Positions 6,123 to 7,354 of a DNA stretch of 7,354 nucleotides are shown piece by piece (within the stretch, counting starts at the first letter, position 1; each line of letters opens with the position of its first letter). A program made the translations under genes and the position numbers. The notes beneath the pieces are model-generated. The model made no database searches, was not told the origin of the DNA, and saw nothing but the letters and a program-made list of their open reading frames with translations. The stretch comes from Thermodesulfovibrionales bacterium (lineage in GTDB: Bacteria > Nitrospirota > Thermodesulfovibrionia > Thermodesulfovibrionales > SM23-35): the NCBI GenBank assembly GCA_020062205.1, contig JAGUWT010000252.1, forward strand, positions 1 to 7,354, written 5' to 3'.

Positions 6123-6406
6123 CACATTGTATCAACAACACCACCTCCAACCGTTCCTGTAGTAAGGTCCTTGGTTTTTATTGTGCCGAGCATATGGGAA
6201 TCATTGGCTAAATTGATTTGTGCCATATCCTGTCCTGTATTCATATTCAGGCCGGGGATAAGTATCACCCCTGCATTTACCTGAATCCCGGTAACAGGAG
6301 GCTCATCAGCAATCATGCCATCGTCATCTGAAATATAGAGGTTTTTGTCGCCTGAAACCATATATGGGGTTTTAGCAGCAGGGTCATCTCCTTCTGTCGG
6401 AATCAC
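6032..6406 (-). CDS. Hypothetical protein, probable frameshifted or decayed fragment
   Basis: I do not recognise a named family. The frame opens with GTG at 6406, just after the stop of the STN-domain gene at 6409, with no convincing ribosome binding site; it is open back only to a stop at 6425-6427. Residues 1 to about 94 look like real secreted-protein sequence: acidic and Gly/Asn-rich, with short beta-like runs such as NLYISDDDG, VTGIQVNAGVILIPG and INLANDSHMLGTIKTKDL. The last ~30 residues in this frame (from CLVATELTM to the end) change character. A different frame from about 6122 gives a more convincing continuation ending at 6000, so a frameshift near 6121-6134 is likely. The lack of signal peptide and start signal suggests a remnant of a larger extracellular Gly-rich protein, an inference from composition only. 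Confidence 0.5.
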   Translation of the reverse strand: MIPTEGDDPAAKTPYMVSGDKNLYISDDDGMIADEPPVTGIQVNAGVILIPGLNMNTGQDMAQINLANDSHMLGTIKTKDLTTGTVGGGVVDTMCLVATELTMVVEAVLVPQLQRMDISTLLIG

Positions 6407-6408
6407 AT

Positions 6409-7044
6409 TTATTGAGAAGGGCTCTCACCTGACTGATTCCTTTTGAGCCTCTCTTGTCTTTCTGCACGCATTCTCTCTATCTCCTTTCTCCTTTTCTCCC
6501 TCCTCATCTCCCGCTCCTTCTTCCTCTTCTCCCTTTCAGCTTCCTTTGCCTCAAATTCTTTCAGCTTGCCCTGCGATGCAGCAATCTGTCTTCTCCTCTC
6601 ACGTGCCTTAGCCTCGAGTTCCTGTTTCCGTAAAAGTCTCTTTTTGACGTGATCCTGTTTAACCGAAGATAAGGTTGATGCTGTGCTCGTTGGAGCTGGT
6701 GGTATCCGAAAAGTTGCCTCTGCCTTTGATTGCTCAAATATCCATACAGATTTAACAGATTTGCCCTGATAGACGAAGGCGCTATTCAGAGGTCTAATCA
6801 TCTGCTTGATGGCATTCTCTACTGGCTGGTCCTTAATGTTAATAAAGACTTTTCTATCAAGGGAAGGATTTATGTAAACATTCATCTTTGCCTTCGCGCA
6901 TATCTCAGAAAAGAGTTCACTCAGGAGCTTGCCTTCAGATTTAACAGAGAGGAGGTTCTTGCTTGAATCATACATTACCTGCGGAAAGACATTAACTGGT
7001 ATGAGAACCAGTAAGATTGCTGCTAATAAAATATTTTTACGCAT
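6409..7044 (-). CDS. Small exported protein with STN/secretin-N0-like domain and charged C-terminal helix
   Basis: I know no gene name for this protein. From ATG at 7044 it is 211 residues: a signal peptide (MRKNILLAAILLVLIPVNVFPQ), a domain of about 75 residues, a Pro/Thr/Ser-rich linker (IPPAPTSTASTLSS) and a Lys/Arg/Glu-rich region of about 75 residues, likely one long helix. The globular part (LLSVKSEGKLLSELFSEICA, then NVYINPSL, KVFINIKD, PVENAIKQMI and VWIFEQ) has the pattern of STN domains (secretin and TonB N-terminus). It parallels the N0 domain of the GspD nearby, where FISEITKKNFIFDERVKGKI occupies the equivalent stretch. A longer start at 7068 exists, but I prefer 7044: it has GAGGAA at 7049-7054 in good position and begins directly with a signal peptide, while the extra eight codons lie next to a REP-like hairpin. 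A periplasmic role near the T2SS is an inference. Confidence 0.8.
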   Translation of the reverse strand: MRKNILLAAILLVLIPVNVFPQVMYDSSKNLLSVKSEGKLLSELFSEICAKAKMNVYINPSLDRKVFINIKDQPVENAIKQMIRPLNSAFVYQGKSVKSVWIFEQSKAEATFRIPPAPTSTASTLSSVKQDHVKKRLLRKQELEAKARERRRQIAASQGKLKEFEAKEAEREKRKKEREMRREKRRKEIERMRAERQERLKRNQSGESPSQ

Positions 7045-7048
7045 GATG

Positions 7049-7054
7049 TTCCTC
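7049..7054 (-). promoter_or_regulatory. Ribosome binding site deciding the STN-gene start
   Basis: The minus strand reads GAGGAACATC before ATG 7044, placing GAGG 6 nt upstream. This and the immediate signal peptide favour 7044 over the ATG at 7068. Confidence 0.6.
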
Positions 7055-7068
7055 AAAATCTCCACCAT

Positions 7069-7089
7069 CCCCTCTTTTCCAAAGAGGGG
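7069..7089. repeat. Perfect REP-like hairpin CCCCTCTTT-TCC-AAAGAGGGG
   Basis: A 9-bp perfect stem with a 3-nt loop lies between the divergent STN and CHASE2 genes, abutting the longer alternative ATG (7068) of the STN gene. No T-run follows it, so it is more like a dispersed palindromic repeat than a terminator. Part of the apparent N-terminal extension of the STN protein is probably read-out of sequence beside it. Confidence 0.7.
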
Positions 7090-7165
7090 TATTTTCGGGT
7101 CAATGACCTAAAGACTGCAGAGGTTATTTAACTGTCTTTATCAAAATCTATAATCACAAATATTT

Positions 7166-7171
7166 TATAAT
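7166..7171 (+). promoter_or_regulatory. Possible -10 box for the CHASE2 gene
   Basis: A perfect TATAAT ends 5 nt before the ATG at 7177. No good -35 lies at the right distance. If used, transcription would begin at or next to the start codon, giving a leaderless message, which would agree with the missing ribosome binding site. AT-rich sequence makes a chance match possible. Confidence 0.3.
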
Positions 7172-7176
7172 ACACC

Positions 7177-7354
7177 ATGCATAAAAAGTCTATCATTTCC
7201 TTCTGTATCGCTGCAGGAATTTTTATCATTACCATGACCCTCTATTATCCTGGTATCCTTGAAAGAATGGAGTTTGTTTTCTATGACGCAGAGACAAAGT
7301 TAATACGTGCTCATAAGGAACCACCACAGAATATAAAAGTTATTCTCATCGATG
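7177..7354 (+). CDS. CHASE2-domain membrane sensor protein, N-terminal fragment (continues beyond window)
   Basis: Fifty-nine codons are open from ATG at 7177 to the right edge. The protein starts MHKKSIISF, has one membrane helix at residues about 5-25 (IISFCIAAGIFIITMTLYY), and then reads ERMEFVFYDAETKLIRAHKE and NIKVILID. An N-terminal helix followed by a conserved YD, a basic stretch and a hydrophobic strand ending in D is the usual opening of CHASE2, an extracytoplasmic sensory domain. CHASE2 proteins generally end in an adenylate/guanylate cyclase, histidine kinase, Ser/Thr kinase or GGDEF output; the output here is outside the window, so no specific activity can be given. It is divergent from the STN gene, with 132 nt between the two chosen starts. 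Upstream of the ATG no Shine-Dalgarno is visible. Confidence 0.75.
   Translation, partial: MHKKSIISFCIAAGIFIITMTLYYPGILERMEFVFYDAETKLIRAHKEPPQNIKVILID

Noticed and set aside
6008..6284. Plus-strand open frames of 67 and 76 codons
   Set aside because: His/Cys/Thr-rich low-complexity translations antisense to the Gly/Asn-rich fragment, without start signals.

Overview
The window carries the start of a type II secretion (T2SS, general secretory pathway) operon on the minus strand. It reads from high to low coordinates in the canonical order gspC, gspD, gspE, gspF, with gaps of 24, 25 and 5 nt; gspF runs off the left edge. Together these genes specify the inner-membrane clamp (GspC), the outer-membrane secretin (GspD), the cytoplasmic assembly ATPase (GspE) and the inner-membrane platform (GspF). 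The pseudopilin genes are not in view and would be expected beyond position 1. AT-leaning DNA, a diderm T2SS and repeated ATCCTTC-type heptamer tracts inside genes suggest an uncultured or environmental diderm of the Nitrospirota or former deltaproteobacterial kind. That placement is an impression, not a demonstrated assignment.

Layout by region: 1-1136 gspF (3' end missing); 1142-2671 gspE; 2697-4862 gspD with an unusual C-terminal extension; 4887-5765 gspC; 5766-6009 a non-coding stretch filled by a nested inverted-repeat element of about 200 bp, whose left arm overlaps a good sigma70-type promoter pointing into gspC; 6000-6406 a reading frame of unknown function that seems frameshifted and ends inside the right arm of that element; 6409-7044 a small secreted protein with an STN/secretin-N0-like domain and a long charged helix; 7069-7089 a perfect REP-like hairpin; 7177 to the right edge, on the plus strand, the beginning of a CHASE2-domain membrane sensor.

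Three things stand out. First, the last ~75 residues of the secretin look like the N-terminal propeptide domain of subtilisin-family (S8) proteases, an unexpected partner for GspD and possibly a handle for a secreted subtilase. Second, a 7-bp repeat (GGATGAA/TTCATCC) is planted in the signal peptide of GspD, the N-terminus of GspC and the zinc-finger linker of GspE, always in the stop-free orientation; the untranslated copies lie in the opposite orientation. Third, a palindromic element sits directly upstream of gspC and appears to supply its promoter, while the gene on its other side looks decayed and takes its stop codon from the element.
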